Shown here piece by piece: positions 52,659 to 61,777 of a stretch of DNA of 64,000 nt. The notes beneath the pieces were generated by a model. It was not told where the DNA came from. It worked only from the letters and a program-made list of their open reading frames with translations, and made no database searches. The position numbers were made by a program, and so were the translations under genes. Source of the stretch: Rhodoplanes sp. Z2-YC6860 (GTDB taxonomy: Bacteria > Pseudomonadota > Alphaproteobacteria > Rhizobiales > Xanthobacteraceae); assembly GCF_001579845.1 (NCBI RefSeq), contig NZ_CP007440.1:806001-870000 (forward strand). Reading direction: 5' to 3'. Each line of letters begins with the position of its first letter. The stretch's first letter is position 1.

Positions 52659-53818
52659 CCGTGCCGCTTCGCTCCGGCGAACCCATCACCGTCAATGTCG
52701 CGCTCGGCGACCGCGCTTACGACATTGCGATCGGGCGCGGGCTGCTGGCGACGCTCGGCGAGCGTATCGCCAAGCTCCGGCCCGGCTGCAAGGTCGCGAT
52801 CATCACCGATGCCACGGTCGCGAAGCATCATCTTGCGGCGACCGAAGCGTCGCTCGCGGCCGCCGGCATCGCCTCGTCGTCGGTCAAAGTGCCGGCCGGC
52901 GAGGGCAGCAAGAGTTTCAAGTATTTCGAGCAGGTGTGTGACGCACTCATCGCTGCCAAGGTCGAGCGTGACGATCTCGTCGTGGCGCTCGGCGGCGGCG
53001 TGGTCGGCGATCTCGGCGGTTTCGCGGCGTCCGTGGTTCGCCGCGGCGTCGACTACGTGCAGGTGCCGACCTCGCTGCTGGCGCAGGTGGATTCCTCCGT
53101 GGGCGGCAAGACTGCGATCAACTCGCGTCACGGCAAGAATTTGATCGGCGCGTTCTATCAGCCGATCCTGGTGGTCGCCGACACCGCGGTGCTCGACACG
53201 CTGCCGGAGCGCGAGTTCCGCGCCGGCTATGCCGAGACGGTGAAATACGGCTTGCTCGGCGACGCGGATTTCTTCGAATGGCTCGACGTCAATTGGCGCG
53301 ATGTGTTTGCGGGCGGGCCCGCGCGTGAGCATGCTATCGCGGTGAGCTGCCGCGCCAAGGCCGCGATCGTGGCGCGCGACGAGCGCGAGACCGGCGACCG
53401 CATGCTGCTCAATCTCGGCCACACGTTCGGGCATGCCTTCGAGGCCGCGGCTGGCTTTTCCGACCGCCTGCTGCATGGCGAGGCCGTCGGCCTCGGCATG
53501 TCGCTGGCGTTTGAATTTTCGGCGCGGCGCGGGCTCATCCCGCAAGCCGAGGCCGACCGCGCCATTGCGCATCTTGCGGCGGTGGGGCTGCCGACCCATG
53601 TGAGAGCGGTGCCCGGCCTCAACTGGCCCGGCATCGATTTCATGATGGACCTCATTTCTCAGGACAAAAAGGTCAAGCGCGGCCAGCTCACCTTCATTCT
53701 GGTGCGCGGCATCGGCCAGGCTTTCGTGACGCGTGAGGTCGAGGCCGCCGAGGTCCGTGCGTTCCTGGCCGAAAAACTCGACGCCAAAAATCTTGGTGCA
53801 AGGCAAGCGACGCCATGA
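52655..53818 (+). CDS. aroB: 3-dehydroquinate synthase
   Basis: A 387-residue NAD- and Zn-dependent enzyme of the second shikimate-pathway step. Signature stretches are ALGGGVVGDLGGFAASVVRRG near residue 110, PTSLLAQVDSSVGGKTAIN near 140, and the metal-binding RMLLNLGHTFGHAFE and LLHGEAVGLGM, with the Glu in the EFRAGYAETVKYG region. It is coupled by ATGA overlaps to aroK before and the CorC-type gene after. A coupled aroK-aroB order is usual in Proteobacteria. Confidence 0.96.
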   Translation: MTVPLRSGEPITVNVALGDRAYDIAIGRGLLATLGERIAKLRPGCKVAIITDATVAKHHLAATEASLAAAGIASSSVKVPAGEGSKSFKYFEQVCDALIAAKVERDDLVVALGGGVVGDLGGFAASVVRRGVDYVQVPTSLLAQVDSSVGGKTAINSRHGKNLIGAFYQPILVVADTAVLDTLPEREFRAGYAETVKYGLLGDADFFEWLDVNWRDVFAGGPAREHAIAVSCRAKAAIVARDERETGDRMLLNLGHTFGHAFEAAAGFSDRLLHGEAVGLGMSLAFEFSARRGLIPQAEADRAIAHLAAVGLPTHVRAVPGLNWPGIDFMMDLISQDKKVKRGQLTFILVRGIGQAFVTREVEAAEVRAFLAEKLDAKNLGARQATP

Positions 53819-55110
53819 GCGGCGACAACTGGATATCGCTTCTGATCGTGCTGGGCAGCCTGCTGCTGTCGGCCTTCTTCTCGGCCGGCGAAACGTCGCT
53901 GACGGCGGCGTCGCGCGCGCGCCTGACGCGGATGCAGAACCAGGGCAACAAGCGCGCCGGGATCGTGCTGCGGCTCCTGGAGAGCCGCGAACGCATGATC
54001 GGTGCGCTGCTGCTCGGCAATAACGTCGCCAATATCGGCGCTTCGGCGCTGACCACCAGCGTGCTGCTCGCGATCTTCGGCGACGTCGGTGTGCTCTATG
54101 CTACCGTGGTGATGAGCATCGTGGTGATCGTGTTCGCCGAGGTGCTGCCGAAAACTGCGGCGATCAGCGCGCCAGAGCGCATCGCTCTCGTCGTGGCGCG
54201 GCCGGTGGCCTTTGTGGTCAAGATCCTGGGCCCGCTGCTGGCCGCGATCGAGCGGCTGGTGAAGTTGATCCTGCGACCGTTCGGTATTCGTGTCGGCGAG
54301 GATCAGTCGATGCTCGCACCACACGAGGAAATCCGCGGCACCGTCGACCTGCTGCATCGCGAGGGCGGCGTCGAGAAGCACGACCGCGACATGATGGGCG
54401 GCCTGCTTGATTTGAACGAGCTCACGGTCGCCGATGTCATGGTCCACCGCACCGAAATGGCGACGATCGACGCCGGCCAACCGTCCGAGGAAATTGTCGC
54501 GGAAGCGCTGAAATCGGAATACACGCGCATTCCGCTGTGGCGCAACACGCCCGAGAACATCATCGGCATCCTGCACGCGAAGGATCTCCTGCGGGCGATC
54601 CAAAGTGCTGAAGGCGACGTCAGCCAGATCGACATCATGGCGATCGCACTGCCGCCGTGGTTCGTGCCGGACATCCGGCCGCTCTCGGAGCAGCTCAAGG
54701 CGTTCCGCCGCAGGAAGACTCACTTCGCGCTGGTGGTCGACGAATACGGCGAGGTCGAAGGCCTGGTCACGCTCGAGGATATCCTCGAGGAAATCGTCGG
54801 CGATATCTCCGACGAGCACGACATTCCGGTGCCGGGCTTGCGGCCGCAGCCTGACGGCTCGGTCAATGTCGACGGCGCGGTGCCGATCCGCGATCTCAAC
54901 CGCGCGATGGAGTGGAATCTGCCCGACGCCGAGGCCACCACCATTGCGGGTCTGGTGATCCACGAGGCGCGCTCGATCCCCGACGTGGGCCAGAGCTTCA
55001 CCTTCCACGGCTTCCGCTTCAGCGTGCTGCGCAAGCAGCGCAACCGCATCACCGCGCTGCGCATCATGCCGCTGGTGAGGAAGCCGTTGGCGCTCGCGCG
55101 CGCCGGCTGA
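53815..55110 (+). CDS. CNNM/CorC-HlyC family protein (CBS-pair membrane protein)
   Basis: A 431-residue membrane protein. The N-terminal DUF21/CNNM domain has four hydrophobic segments and starts with LLSAFFSAGETSLTAASRARL. A CBS pair at about residues 200-330 shows VADVMVHRTEMATIDAGQP and FALVVDEYGEVEGLVTLEDILEEIVGDI. The C-terminal CorC_HlyC domain follows. Family members are proposed to take part in Mg2+/Co2+ efflux or regulation. It is the third gene of the aroK-aroB operon by a four-base overlap, an arrangement conserved in related genomes. Confidence 0.9.
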   Translation: MSGDNWISLLIVLGSLLLSAFFSAGETSLTAASRARLTRMQNQGNKRAGIVLRLLESRERMIGALLLGNNVANIGASALTTSVLLAIFGDVGVLYATVVMSIVVIVFAEVLPKTAAISAPERIALVVARPVAFVVKILGPLLAAIERLVKLILRPFGIRVGEDQSMLAPHEEIRGTVDLLHREGGVEKHDRDMMGGLLDLNELTVADVMVHRTEMATIDAGQPSEEIVAEALKSEYTRIPLWRNTPENIIGILHAKDLLRAIQSAEGDVSQIDIMAIALPPWFVPDIRPLSEQLKAFRRRKTHFALVVDEYGEVEGLVTLEDILEEIVGDISDEHDIPVPGLRPQPDGSVNVDGAVPIRDLNRAMEWNLPDAEATTIAGLVIHEARSIPDVGQSFTFHGFRFSVLRKQRNRITALRIMPLVRKPLALARAG

Positions 55111-55200
55111 CGGTTTCGAGCCGGAAGGCTGGTTTTTCCCGATCAATAGACCGTTAACGGCGGCTTTTCAGTTCCGCCGCACGGTTGTCATGGCTTTGGA

Positions 55201-55479
55201 TCAGGATGCGGTGGGTTCGCCCGGCGCGCTGGCATGGATCGCGAGCGCATGGACGCCACCGGCCAATTCGGCGGAAAGAATCTGGTTGACCATGCGATGA
55301 CGTTCGATCCGGCTCTTCCCACGGAAGGCTTCCGATACGATATGAACCCTGAAATGACTTTCACCGCCCGGCCGATGCCCCGAATGACCTTCGTGGCGGT
55401 GCGATTCATCCTCGACATTGAGACTCTGCGGCGCGAAAGCGGCGCTGAGCTTTTCTGCGATCCGGGCTTTGACCTGCAT
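55201..55479 (-). CDS. bolA: BolA family protein
   Basis: A 92-residue BolA/IbaG-type protein. The core contains KLSAAFAPQSLNVEDESHRHEGHSG, with the usual ESHRH, then ESHFRVHIVSEAFRGKSRIERHRMVNQIL and HALAIHASAP. The class works with monothiol glutaredoxins in iron-sulfur trafficking or as a regulator. It is divergent from a J-domain gene, with about 155 bases between the starts, as often in Hyphomicrobiales. Confidence 0.92.
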   Translation of the reverse strand: MQVKARIAEKLSAAFAPQSLNVEDESHRHEGHSGHRPGGESHFRVHIVSEAFRGKSRIERHRMVNQILSAELAGGVHALAIHASAPGEPTAS

Positions 55480-55634
55480 GGCCGTTTGCGTAAGCGACTA
55501 CCGGGTTCCGGTCAACCAAAGGCGCGCGACATGTCATTCGATGCGCCGGCTGATCCGCCTTTCAGCACGTCTCTTGGAAAAATCTTCTGTCAAGACTTGA
55601 AGGTGAACGCCGCGCCTTCGCATAATGTTCGGTC

Positions 55635-56249
55635 ATGAAATTCGATTCACCCTTGTTTGACCGCATCCGCGTCAAGCCGACCGAGGATCGGACGCGCAAG
55701 CCCGAAGAGCCGTGCTGTCAGTGGCAGGGCTGCGGCAACACCGCGACGCATCGCGCCCCGAAGGGCCGCACGCGCGAGAACGAGTACTGGCGTTTCTGCC
55801 TCGATCACGTGCGCGAGTACAATTCCTCCTACAATTATTTCTCCGGCATGAGCGAAGACGCCGTGCTGAAGTACCAGAAGGACGCGGTGACCGGGCATCG
55901 CCCGACCTGGAAGATGGGCACCGGCAACCCGCAGCCTGGCGGCAACGATTTCGGCCCGCACGCGCCGCATGATCCGTTCAACATGTTCCGCGAGTTTGGC
56001 GCCCGTGGCTCGGACACAAGGACGCGGACCGAGCCGCCACAGCAGCGCGCGGTGCGCAACGCCGAGCGCAAGGCGCTGCACGAGCTTGGGCTGGAAGAGG
56101 GCGCCGGCAAGGTCGAGATCAAGGCGCGCTTCAAGATTCTGGTGAAGCGGCACCATCCCGACGTCAACGGCGGCGACAAAGCCACCGAGGACAAGCTTCG
56201 CGAGATCATCCAGGCCTACAACTATCTGAAGTCGGTCGGCGCCTGCTGA
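55635..56249 (+). CDS. J-domain (DnaJ-like) protein
   Basis: A 204-residue protein with a C-terminal J domain (about 135-204) containing the essential His-Pro-Asp in LVKRHHPDVNGGDK. The N-terminal half has four Cys/His-rich spots (CCQWQGCGNTATH and FCLDHVREYN) that look like a small metal site. The J domain would stimulate an Hsp70 such as DnaK. In related genomes it stands between bolA and cobS; here cobS is 5.9 kb further on, with an accessory island between. Confidence 0.9.
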   Translation: MKFDSPLFDRIRVKPTEDRTRKPEEPCCQWQGCGNTATHRAPKGRTRENEYWRFCLDHVREYNSSYNYFSGMSEDAVLKYQKDAVTGHRPTWKMGTGNPQPGGNDFGPHAPHDPFNMFREFGARGSDTRTRTEPPQQRAVRNAERKALHELGLEEGAGKVEIKARFKILVKRHHPDVNGGDKATEDKLREIIQAYNYLKSVGAC

Positions 56250-56287
56250 GGCTCGCCAAGGTTCTCGGAACGCATCTCGTCGTCGGA

Positions 56288-57775
56288 TCAGTTCAGCGGC
56301 GGCACCGTTCCCGGCGGATGCCGATGATGCGTGGCCTGCTCGTAGCTGTAGGCGATCTCGATCAACGCCGCGTCGCTCCACGGCCGGCCCACGACTTGCA
56401 ATCCTGAAGGCAGGTCGTCGTGGCTGTAGCCCATGGGAACAATGATGGCTGGCCAATGCAGGCCTGAAGCGATCCAGGTCGTGCTCCCGGCTGGCGTCGT
56501 GTTGCGATCGCCGTTGAGCTTCGGCGGAAAGCTTGCGCACGGCATGACCAGGAAATCGACGCCCGCTCCCGTCATCGCGCGCTCATAGGCCTCGCGCATC
56601 CGGATTTCGTCCGCCTCGAGTTTCTTGACGGCAGGGTCTTCGTTCGGGTTCGGAGCGGTTGAGGCTGCGATCAAACCGGCCTCGTGCAGCGGATGGAATT
56701 TCTGCGACGCCATCACGTCGGCCACGGTCTTGGGGTACCCGGGTCCGGTCTTCGCCAGATATTTTTCGAGCGTGGCACGCACCTCGCTTTGAGGATGAGG
56801 CCGTGCGGGATGGTCGTCGAACTCCGGAACGACCAGAGGATCGACGATTTCGGCGCCGAGCGACCGCAGGTCGGCCACCGCCCGATCGAGCAGCGCCGTC
56901 ACTGCCGGATCGGAGCCGCCGGGGGGAAACGCCTGACGCAGCACGCCGATGCGTTTGCGGTTTGCGCCGTTCGCCTTCAGGCAAGTCTTGAAGGTCGGCG
57001 GAATTTTCCCGGCCGCACCCGCGGTCGCCGGGTCCTCGGGATCGACGCCCGCGATGACGTCGAGCAACGCAACGAGATCGGCCACGGTCCGCGCCATCGG
57101 GCCGACCGTGTCCCGCGCATCGTAGAGTCCCATCATGCCGTGCCGCGAGACCAGGGCGCGGCTCGGGCGCAGACCGACGATGGCATTGTTCGACGAAGGA
57201 TTGCGGATCGAGCCCCAGGTGTCGGAGCCAATGCCGATCGTCCCGAAATTGGCCGCAAGGGCTGCTCCGGTGCCACCGGACGATCCGCCCGTCGCATGCG
57301 CCGTGTTGTAGGGATTTCGCGCGAAACCCGGCAGGACGGAATTGATGTTGTCGATGCCGCCTCGGGCGAATTCCGACATCGTTGTCTTGGCGAGGATGAT
57401 CGCGCCAGCGGCGCGAAGCTTTGTCACCAGCGTTGCGTCCCTGGGCGGCAGCCAGCCCGCGAGAGCGCGCGAGCCTCCGGTCGTTGGAAGACCCGCGACA
57501 TCCACGTTGTCCTTGATGAGAGCCGGCACGCCATGAAGCGGTCCGCTCAGCTTTCCCGATGCTGCGAAGGCCCGATCGAGCGCTTCGGCTTCTTTCATCA
57601 CGTCGGGATTGACGGCAATCAGGCTCCAAAGGGCCGGCCCACGCCGGTCGTAGGCTTCGATGCGATCGAGATACGCGCGAACGACCGATCGGACATCGGT
57701 CTCGCGTGCCTGGTAGGCGGCGAGCATCGAATCGACGCTCGCCTCCATGAGACCTTGCCAAACGCTGCCGCTCAT
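56288..57775 (-). CDS. Amidase (amidase signature family)
   Basis: A 495-residue amidase-signature enzyme. The Ser-cisSer-Lys catalytic set is visible: Lys in PALIKDNVDVAG near residue 87, and the Ser-rich HATGGSSGGTGAALAANF near 162 with GIGSDTWGSIRNPSS after it. The start at 57775 has GGAG eight bases upstream; an earlier GTG/ATG pair at 57808-57811 is less likely. It would hydrolyse an unknown amide. It is the last gene, on the minus strand, of the accessory block and converges on the J-domain gene. Confidence 0.87.
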   Translation of the reverse strand: MSGSVWQGLMEASVDSMLAAYQARETDVRSVVRAYLDRIEAYDRRGPALWSLIAVNPDVMKEAEALDRAFAASGKLSGPLHGVPALIKDNVDVAGLPTTGGSRALAGWLPPRDATLVTKLRAAGAIILAKTTMSEFARGGIDNINSVLPGFARNPYNTAHATGGSSGGTGAALAANFGTIGIGSDTWGSIRNPSSNNAIVGLRPSRALVSRHGMMGLYDARDTVGPMARTVADLVALLDVIAGVDPEDPATAGAAGKIPPTFKTCLKANGANRKRIGVLRQAFPPGGSDPAVTALLDRAVADLRSLGAEIVDPLVVPEFDDHPARPHPQSEVRATLEKYLAKTGPGYPKTVADVMASQKFHPLHEAGLIAASTAPNPNEDPAVKKLEADEIRMREAYERAMTGAGVDFLVMPCASFPPKLNGDRNTTPAGSTTWIASGLHWPAIIVPMGYSHDDLPSGLQVVGRPWSDAALIEIAYSYEQATHHRHPPGTVPPLN

Positions 57776-57870
57776 CGCCAAAGCTCCGATCTCATCGCCG
57801 CGTCCCATCACCCGTATCGCCGGTCGATGTCACCGTTCAATCCCCACGCCGCCAAGGCCACCTGAAGGCT

Positions 57871-59121
57871 TCACGCTCGCTGCGGCGAGCGCCGCAGCGA
57901 AATCAGCACGACGGCCGCGATATCGAGCGCAATGCACATCGCAATCGGGGCGCCGTAGCCGCCGGTCAGATCGCGCAAGGCGCCCATCACGCCAGGGCCG
58001 AACGCGTAGGTGAACTGGGTGATCGCCCAGGACAGCCCGACCAGCATGCCGAACGAGGCCGCCTCGAACTCGCGCTGGATCACGAGCGACGGCAGCGTGA
58101 TGACGTTGCCGGCCGACAAGCCAAACAGCGCGCAGGCGACCAGCAGTGCGGTCGTGTTCGAAAACCACATGATCGCGAACAGCGCCGCGGCCTGGCTCGC
58201 GAGCGACAATGCCGCGAAGCGGCGGATGTCGAGCCGGTCGGCGAACGCGCCGAGCGCGAGCCGCCCGCTGATTGCAGAAACGGTCAGGACGCCGACCGAC
58301 AGGCCGGCCTGCGGCCGGCCGATGGTCGGCTGCAGGATCGCGATCTGATGCACCAGGAAGCCGACTTGCGCGGTCAGCGCCATCGCAAAGGTCGCGGCCA
58401 CGTTCCAGAAGTGGCGGCTGCGGAGTGCCGCGCCGCGGGTCCATTGCGGCGCGGCCGATGCTGCGGCGCTTGCGCCGTGTGCGGCAGGCCGGTCGATCCA
58501 GAACGCAATGGCCGGAATGAGGATCACGGCCATGATCGCGGTCGCGCCGAGGATGGTGTGCGAGAAGCCGAAATGGGCGATCGCGAGCACCAGCGCCGGC
58601 GTCACCAGGATGCCGCCGGAGCTTGCGCCGTTCAGCGCCAGGCTGATGGCGAGCCCGCGTTTCTTGTCGAACCAGAGTCCGACCACGTTGCTGATCGCGC
58701 CGACATGCATCGTGGCCGCGCCGATCGCCATCAGCACATAGGCCGCATAGAACTGCCACAGCGCGTCGATGATGCCGAGCAACGCGACACCGCAGCCGAA
58801 CGAGCACGCGCCGATCAGCATCACGCGCTTGGGCCCGAGTCGTGCCACCGCGTCGCTGATGAACACCACCACCGTCGCGGTCAGGAAATAGAAGCCGGTG
58901 ACGCCGGCCGAAATCAGCGAGGTCGGCCAGCCGTGCAGCCGGTTGAGTTCGGTGAGGTAAACACCGTGGCCGTAAAGTCCGAAGCCCCAGCAGCACACTG
59001 CGGCGAGAAAGCAGGCCACCACCACGCGCCAGCCGGGATAGCGCCACGAAGTTTCATCGATCGCCGAAGGCGCCGCTGTCGCCATTCCCTGGTCCTGCGC
59101 TAGGCCACTTTGTGCTGACAT
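57871..59121 (-). CDS. MFS transporter, oxalate/formate antiporter-like
   Basis: A 416-residue, twelve-segment major facilitator. The loop after TM2 is SDAVARLGPKRVMLIG, and the second-half version FADRLDIRRFAAL is degenerate. The TM4-5 region (NVVGLWFDKKRGLAISLALNGASSGG) is typical of the OFA/monocarboxylate porter branch. ATG 59121 is used because upstream codons lie within the divergent promoter region. It is divergent from an ArsR-type regulator 71 bases away, so it is likely controlled by it. Likely a carboxylate or aromatic acid is transported; inference only. Confidence 0.85.
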   Translation of the reverse strand: MSAQSGLAQDQGMATAAPSAIDETSWRYPGWRVVVACFLAAVCCWGFGLYGHGVYLTELNRLHGWPTSLISAGVTGFYFLTATVVVFISDAVARLGPKRVMLIGACSFGCGVALLGIIDALWQFYAAYVLMAIGAATMHVGAISNVVGLWFDKKRGLAISLALNGASSGGILVTPALVLAIAHFGFSHTILGATAIMAVILIPAIAFWIDRPAAHGASAAASAAPQWTRGAALRSRHFWNVAATFAMALTAQVGFLVHQIAILQPTIGRPQAGLSVGVLTVSAISGRLALGAFADRLDIRRFAALSLASQAAALFAIMWFSNTTALLVACALFGLSAGNVITLPSLVIQREFEAASFGMLVGLSWAITQFTYAFGPGVMGALRDLTGGYGAPIAMCIALDIAAVVLISLRRSPQRA

Positions 59122-59146
59122 CGTGTTCCGTCTCCGTCGCGCATGA

Positions 59147-59159
59147 CAATGGCACATTG
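59147..59159. promoter_or_regulatory. Possible operator between the MFS and ArsR-type genes
   Basis: CAATG (59147-59151) and CATTG (59155-59159) form a short inverted repeat around GCA, located in the 70-base divergent intergenic region. Such a dyad could bind the neighbouring winged-helix regulator. The match is short, so chance is possible. Confidence 0.3.
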
Positions 59160-59191
59160 ACAACCGTACACACTTTGGGAATCCTCGAACT

Positions 59192-59872
59192 ATGAAAGAA
59201 GGCCCCGACATCTCCATTGTTGCGGCGCTGATCGGCAACCCGGCCTGCGCCAACATGCTGATGGCGCTGCTCGCCGGTCCCGCGTTGACCGCCACCGAGC
59301 TCGCCCAGGAGGCGGGTTTGAGCCCGTCCACCGTCAGCGGCCATCTCGACCGGCTGCTGAAGGCAAGCCTCGTTGCGGTCGAGCGGCAGGGCCGCCACCG
59401 CTATTTCCGCCTGGCCGACCCGGACGTCGCCATGGCGCTGGAGGCGCTGATGCCGGTTGCCACCCGCGCCGGCCATGTGCGCGTGCGCACCGGGCCACGC
59501 GATCCGGAATTGCGCCGCGCCCGCACCTGTTATGACCATCTCGCCGGCGATCTCGCGGTGAAGATGTTCGACCAGCTTGTAGCGCGCCGGTTGCTCACCC
59601 GGCGCGGCGACGAGTTGCGGCTGACACGCGAGGGCCGCGATTTCTTCGAATGCGCCGGCATCGACGTGGAAGCGCTGGACGGCAGCCGTCGCGCGCTCTG
59701 CCGTCCGTGCCTCGACTGGAGCGAGCGAAGAAGCCATCTCGGCGGCACTTTGGGCGCGGCCGTCCTCGACCATGTCGTGGCGCGCCGCTGGGCGGTGCTT
59801 GAACCGAAATCGCGGATCGTGCGCTTCTCGCCTTCCGGTGAGCAGAAGATGACAGCGTGGTTTTCGCGGTGA
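59192..59872 (+). CDS. ArsR-type winged-helix transcriptional regulator
   Basis: A 226-residue DNA-binding protein. The winged helix is near the N-terminus, with LTATELAQEAGLSPSTVSGHLDRLLKASLVAVERQGRHRYFRLAD covering about residues 32-76 (recognition helix SPSTVSGHLDRL). No ArsR-type metal Cys pair is seen there. The C-terminal half has CRPCLDW, whose pair of Cys might bind metal or redox ligand. It lies divergent from the MFS gene, and its product is a likely repressor of the MFS-amidase or hydroxylase genes on either side. Confidence 0.83.
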   Translation: MKEGPDISIVAALIGNPACANMLMALLAGPALTATELAQEAGLSPSTVSGHLDRLLKASLVAVERQGRHRYFRLADPDVAMALEALMPVATRAGHVRVRTGPRDPELRRARTCYDHLAGDLAVKMFDQLVARRLLTRRGDELRLTREGRDFFECAGIDVEALDGSRRALCRPCLDWSERRSHLGGTLGAAVLDHVVARRWAVLEPKSRIVRFSPSGEQKMTAWFSR

Positions 59873-59896
59873 GACGAACGGTGCAACAGACGCTGT

Positions 59897-59921
59897 CACC
59901 CTCCCCTGGAGGGGGAGGGTG
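59897..59921. terminator. Hairpin between convergent genes
   Basis: CACCCTCCCC (59897-59906) and GGGGAGGGTG (59912-59921) form a perfect 10-bp stem around TGGAG. It lies 25 bases after the regulator gene and 36 bases before the end of the convergent hydroxylase gene. There is no T-run, so termination would be weak or protein-assisted. The sequence type also occurs as a dispersed repeat in high-GC genomes. Confidence 0.5.
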
Positions 59922-59956
59922 GGCGCTGCCGATGCTGCGAAAAGTGTGCTGGCTGA

Positions 59957-61156
59957 TCACTTCACATAAGGCGGCGGCGTGTAGAGCCACGCCAGGCGGT
60001 CGTAGAATTCTTCTGCGGTGCGGCCCTCGAACAGCGAGTTGCGCACCTTCCGCTCCAGGCCCTTGGCATGGTTGATGCGATCCATCATCAGCGATGAGAT
60101 CTGCACCCGTGCGGTGCGCACTGTCCGGACGTCCTGATAGCGCTGGAACGCTCTTGCGAAATCGCCGTCGCAGTCGGCGGCGAAATTCCCGAGGCAGATC
60201 GCATCCTCCAGCGCCATGGCGGCGCCTTGCGCAATGTACTGCACCATCGGATGCGCGGCGTCGCCGAGCAGCGTGGTGGTGCCCTGCGTCCAGTTCTCCA
60301 CCGGCGCGCGGTGGCGGATCACATACCGGCGGAAGCGCTTCGGAATTCGCAGCACGCGCAATGGCGCCGCGCAGCTCCCGGCAAACAGCGGCATCACGTG
60401 ATGCGGCGCCACCTCTTCGCCGTCATTGGGCGGTGTCTGATTGCTCACCGCCGTGCAGCCGAGATTGAACACGCTCCAGTCGCGCATCGGGTAGTAGATC
60501 ATGTGCCAGCCGGGCCCGGCCCAGAATGTCGGGTAGGGCTGCTGCAGGTCCTTCGGCATCTCATCGACTGAAATCGTGGCGCGATAGATCACGGCGCCGG
60601 CCGGCGGCGGATCGCCGTCGCCGACGATCTTCTTGCGCACGATGGAATGCACGCCGTCGGCGCCGACGAGCGCCGCGGCCTCGATCCGCTCGCCGCTCTC
60701 CAGAAACACCGCGACGCCGTTGCCGGATTGCTGGAAATCCGCGACCCGGCTGCCGTTGCGAAGCTCGATCAGCGATTGGGCGCGGCAGCCGTCCAGCAGT
60801 GCGCCGTGGATGTCGGCGCGATGCGCCACCGCGTAGGGATTGCCGAAGCGCGCGCGAAAGCGCCCGTCGAGCGGCACGTTGGCGACTTCGGTGGCGGTCA
60901 CCGCGTCCATCATCAGAAGCCGCTCGATCAGCAAGGCGTGCCGCTTCGCGGGCTCGCCGACGCCGAGTGCGTCGAGCACCGACAGTGCATTGGGCGCCAT
61001 CTGGAGGCCAACGCCGGCTTCGCCGAATTCGGCGGCCTGCTCCAGCACCAGCGAGCGGAAGCCGTGGCGCGCCAGCGCCAACGCGCAGGCAAGCCCGCCG
61101 ATGCCACCGCCTGCGATCGCGACCGGCGACATATTCTTGCGAAGAGCAACCGCCAT
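59957..61156 (-). CDS. FAD-dependent aromatic hydroxylase, 3-hydroxybenzoate 6-hydroxylase / salicylate hydroxylase-like
   Basis: A 399-residue class A flavin monooxygenase. The FAD-binding GGGIGG is at residues 16-21, the DG motif is in ALVGADGVHSIVRKK and the GD motif in LLGDAAHPMVQYIAQGAAMALEDA. The C-terminus with EFYDRLAWLY resembles 3-hydroxybenzoate 6-hydroxylases that make gentisate. It is three bases after the VOC gene on the same strand, so they form an operon. The pairing of a ring hydroxylase with a VOC-fold protein suggests ring cleavage or isomerisation downstream, but no gentisate dioxygenase is evident here. Confidence 0.87.
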   Translation of the reverse strand: MAVALRKNMSPVAIAGGGIGGLACALALARHGFRSLVLEQAAEFGEAGVGLQMAPNALSVLDALGVGEPAKRHALLIERLLMMDAVTATEVANVPLDGRFRARFGNPYAVAHRADIHGALLDGCRAQSLIELRNGSRVADFQQSGNGVAVFLESGERIEAAALVGADGVHSIVRKKIVGDGDPPPAGAVIYRATISVDEMPKDLQQPYPTFWAGPGWHMIYYPMRDWSVFNLGCTAVSNQTPPNDGEEVAPHHVMPLFAGSCAAPLRVLRIPKRFRRYVIRHRAPVENWTQGTTTLLGDAAHPMVQYIAQGAAMALEDAICLGNFAADCDGDFARAFQRYQDVRTVRTARVQISSLMMDRINHAKGLERKVRNSLFEGRTAEEFYDRLAWLYTPPPYVK

Positions 61157-61159
61157 CAG

Positions 61160-61777
61160 CTAGTCGGCAAGTCCCGCGGTGGCGCGATCGAGCCAGCTCT
61201 TGTCGCCGGTCAGCGTCTTGAGCTCGGCCAGCGCCTCGTCCTTGGTCTGCGTCACCTGCGGCACGATCAGCGGCTCGCCTTCGCCGTTCGAGGGCTGGCA
61301 GGAGAATTCGAGCCGGATGTCGTTCGGGTCGAACACATAGATCGAGAAGATGCCCGGCAGGATTTCCATCGGGCCGTCGAACGGCACCTTGGCGGCCTTC
61401 AGCCTTTCGCAGATGCGTTTCTGGCTTTCCGGCGACACGGCGAACGAGACGTGCTGCATGGCGCCGAGCGCATTGCGGTCGCCGGGCTGCTTCTTGCCCT
61501 TCGGCATCTCGAAGAACGCTAGAAGTCCGTCGCGGCCCATGTCGAAGAAGTAGTGGCGGATTTCCTCGAACGGTGGGTTGCCGCGGTTGCCCGGCCCGGT
61601 GCCGAGCCCCGGCGGCACCTTCATGGCATGGACCAGCCGCATGCCGAGCACGTCGACATAGAAATCCACCGTCATCTTCATGTCGTCGGTGTTGAGCGCC
61701 AGATGGTGCACGCCGTAGAAGCGCACCCGGTCGCCTGAATTGGTCTCTTTGCGATCTCTGGTCAGGACCTCTGACAT
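61160..61777 (-). CDS. VOC (glyoxalase/extradiol dioxygenase fold) family protein
   Basis: A 205-residue vicinal-oxygen-chelate protein. It has two beta-alpha-beta-beta-beta modules. The first opens with VHHLALNTDDMKMTVDFYVDVLGMRL (about residues 23-48), containing a possible metal His. The second has MQHVSFAVSPESQKRICERL and ends with IYVFDPNDIRLEFS, whose Glu is a usual ligand. The fold includes glyoxalases, extradiol dioxygenases and resistance proteins. It heads the operon with the hydroxylase. Confidence 0.85.
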   Translation of the reverse strand: MSEVLTRDRKETNSGDRVRFYGVHHLALNTDDMKMTVDFYVDVLGMRLVHAMKVPPGLGTGPGNRGNPPFEEIRHYFFDMGRDGLLAFFEMPKGKKQPGDRNALGAMQHVSFAVSPESQKRICERLKAAKVPFDGPMEILPGIFSIYVFDPNDIRLEFSCQPSNGEGEPLIVPQVTQTKDEALAELKTLTGDKSWLDRATAGLAD

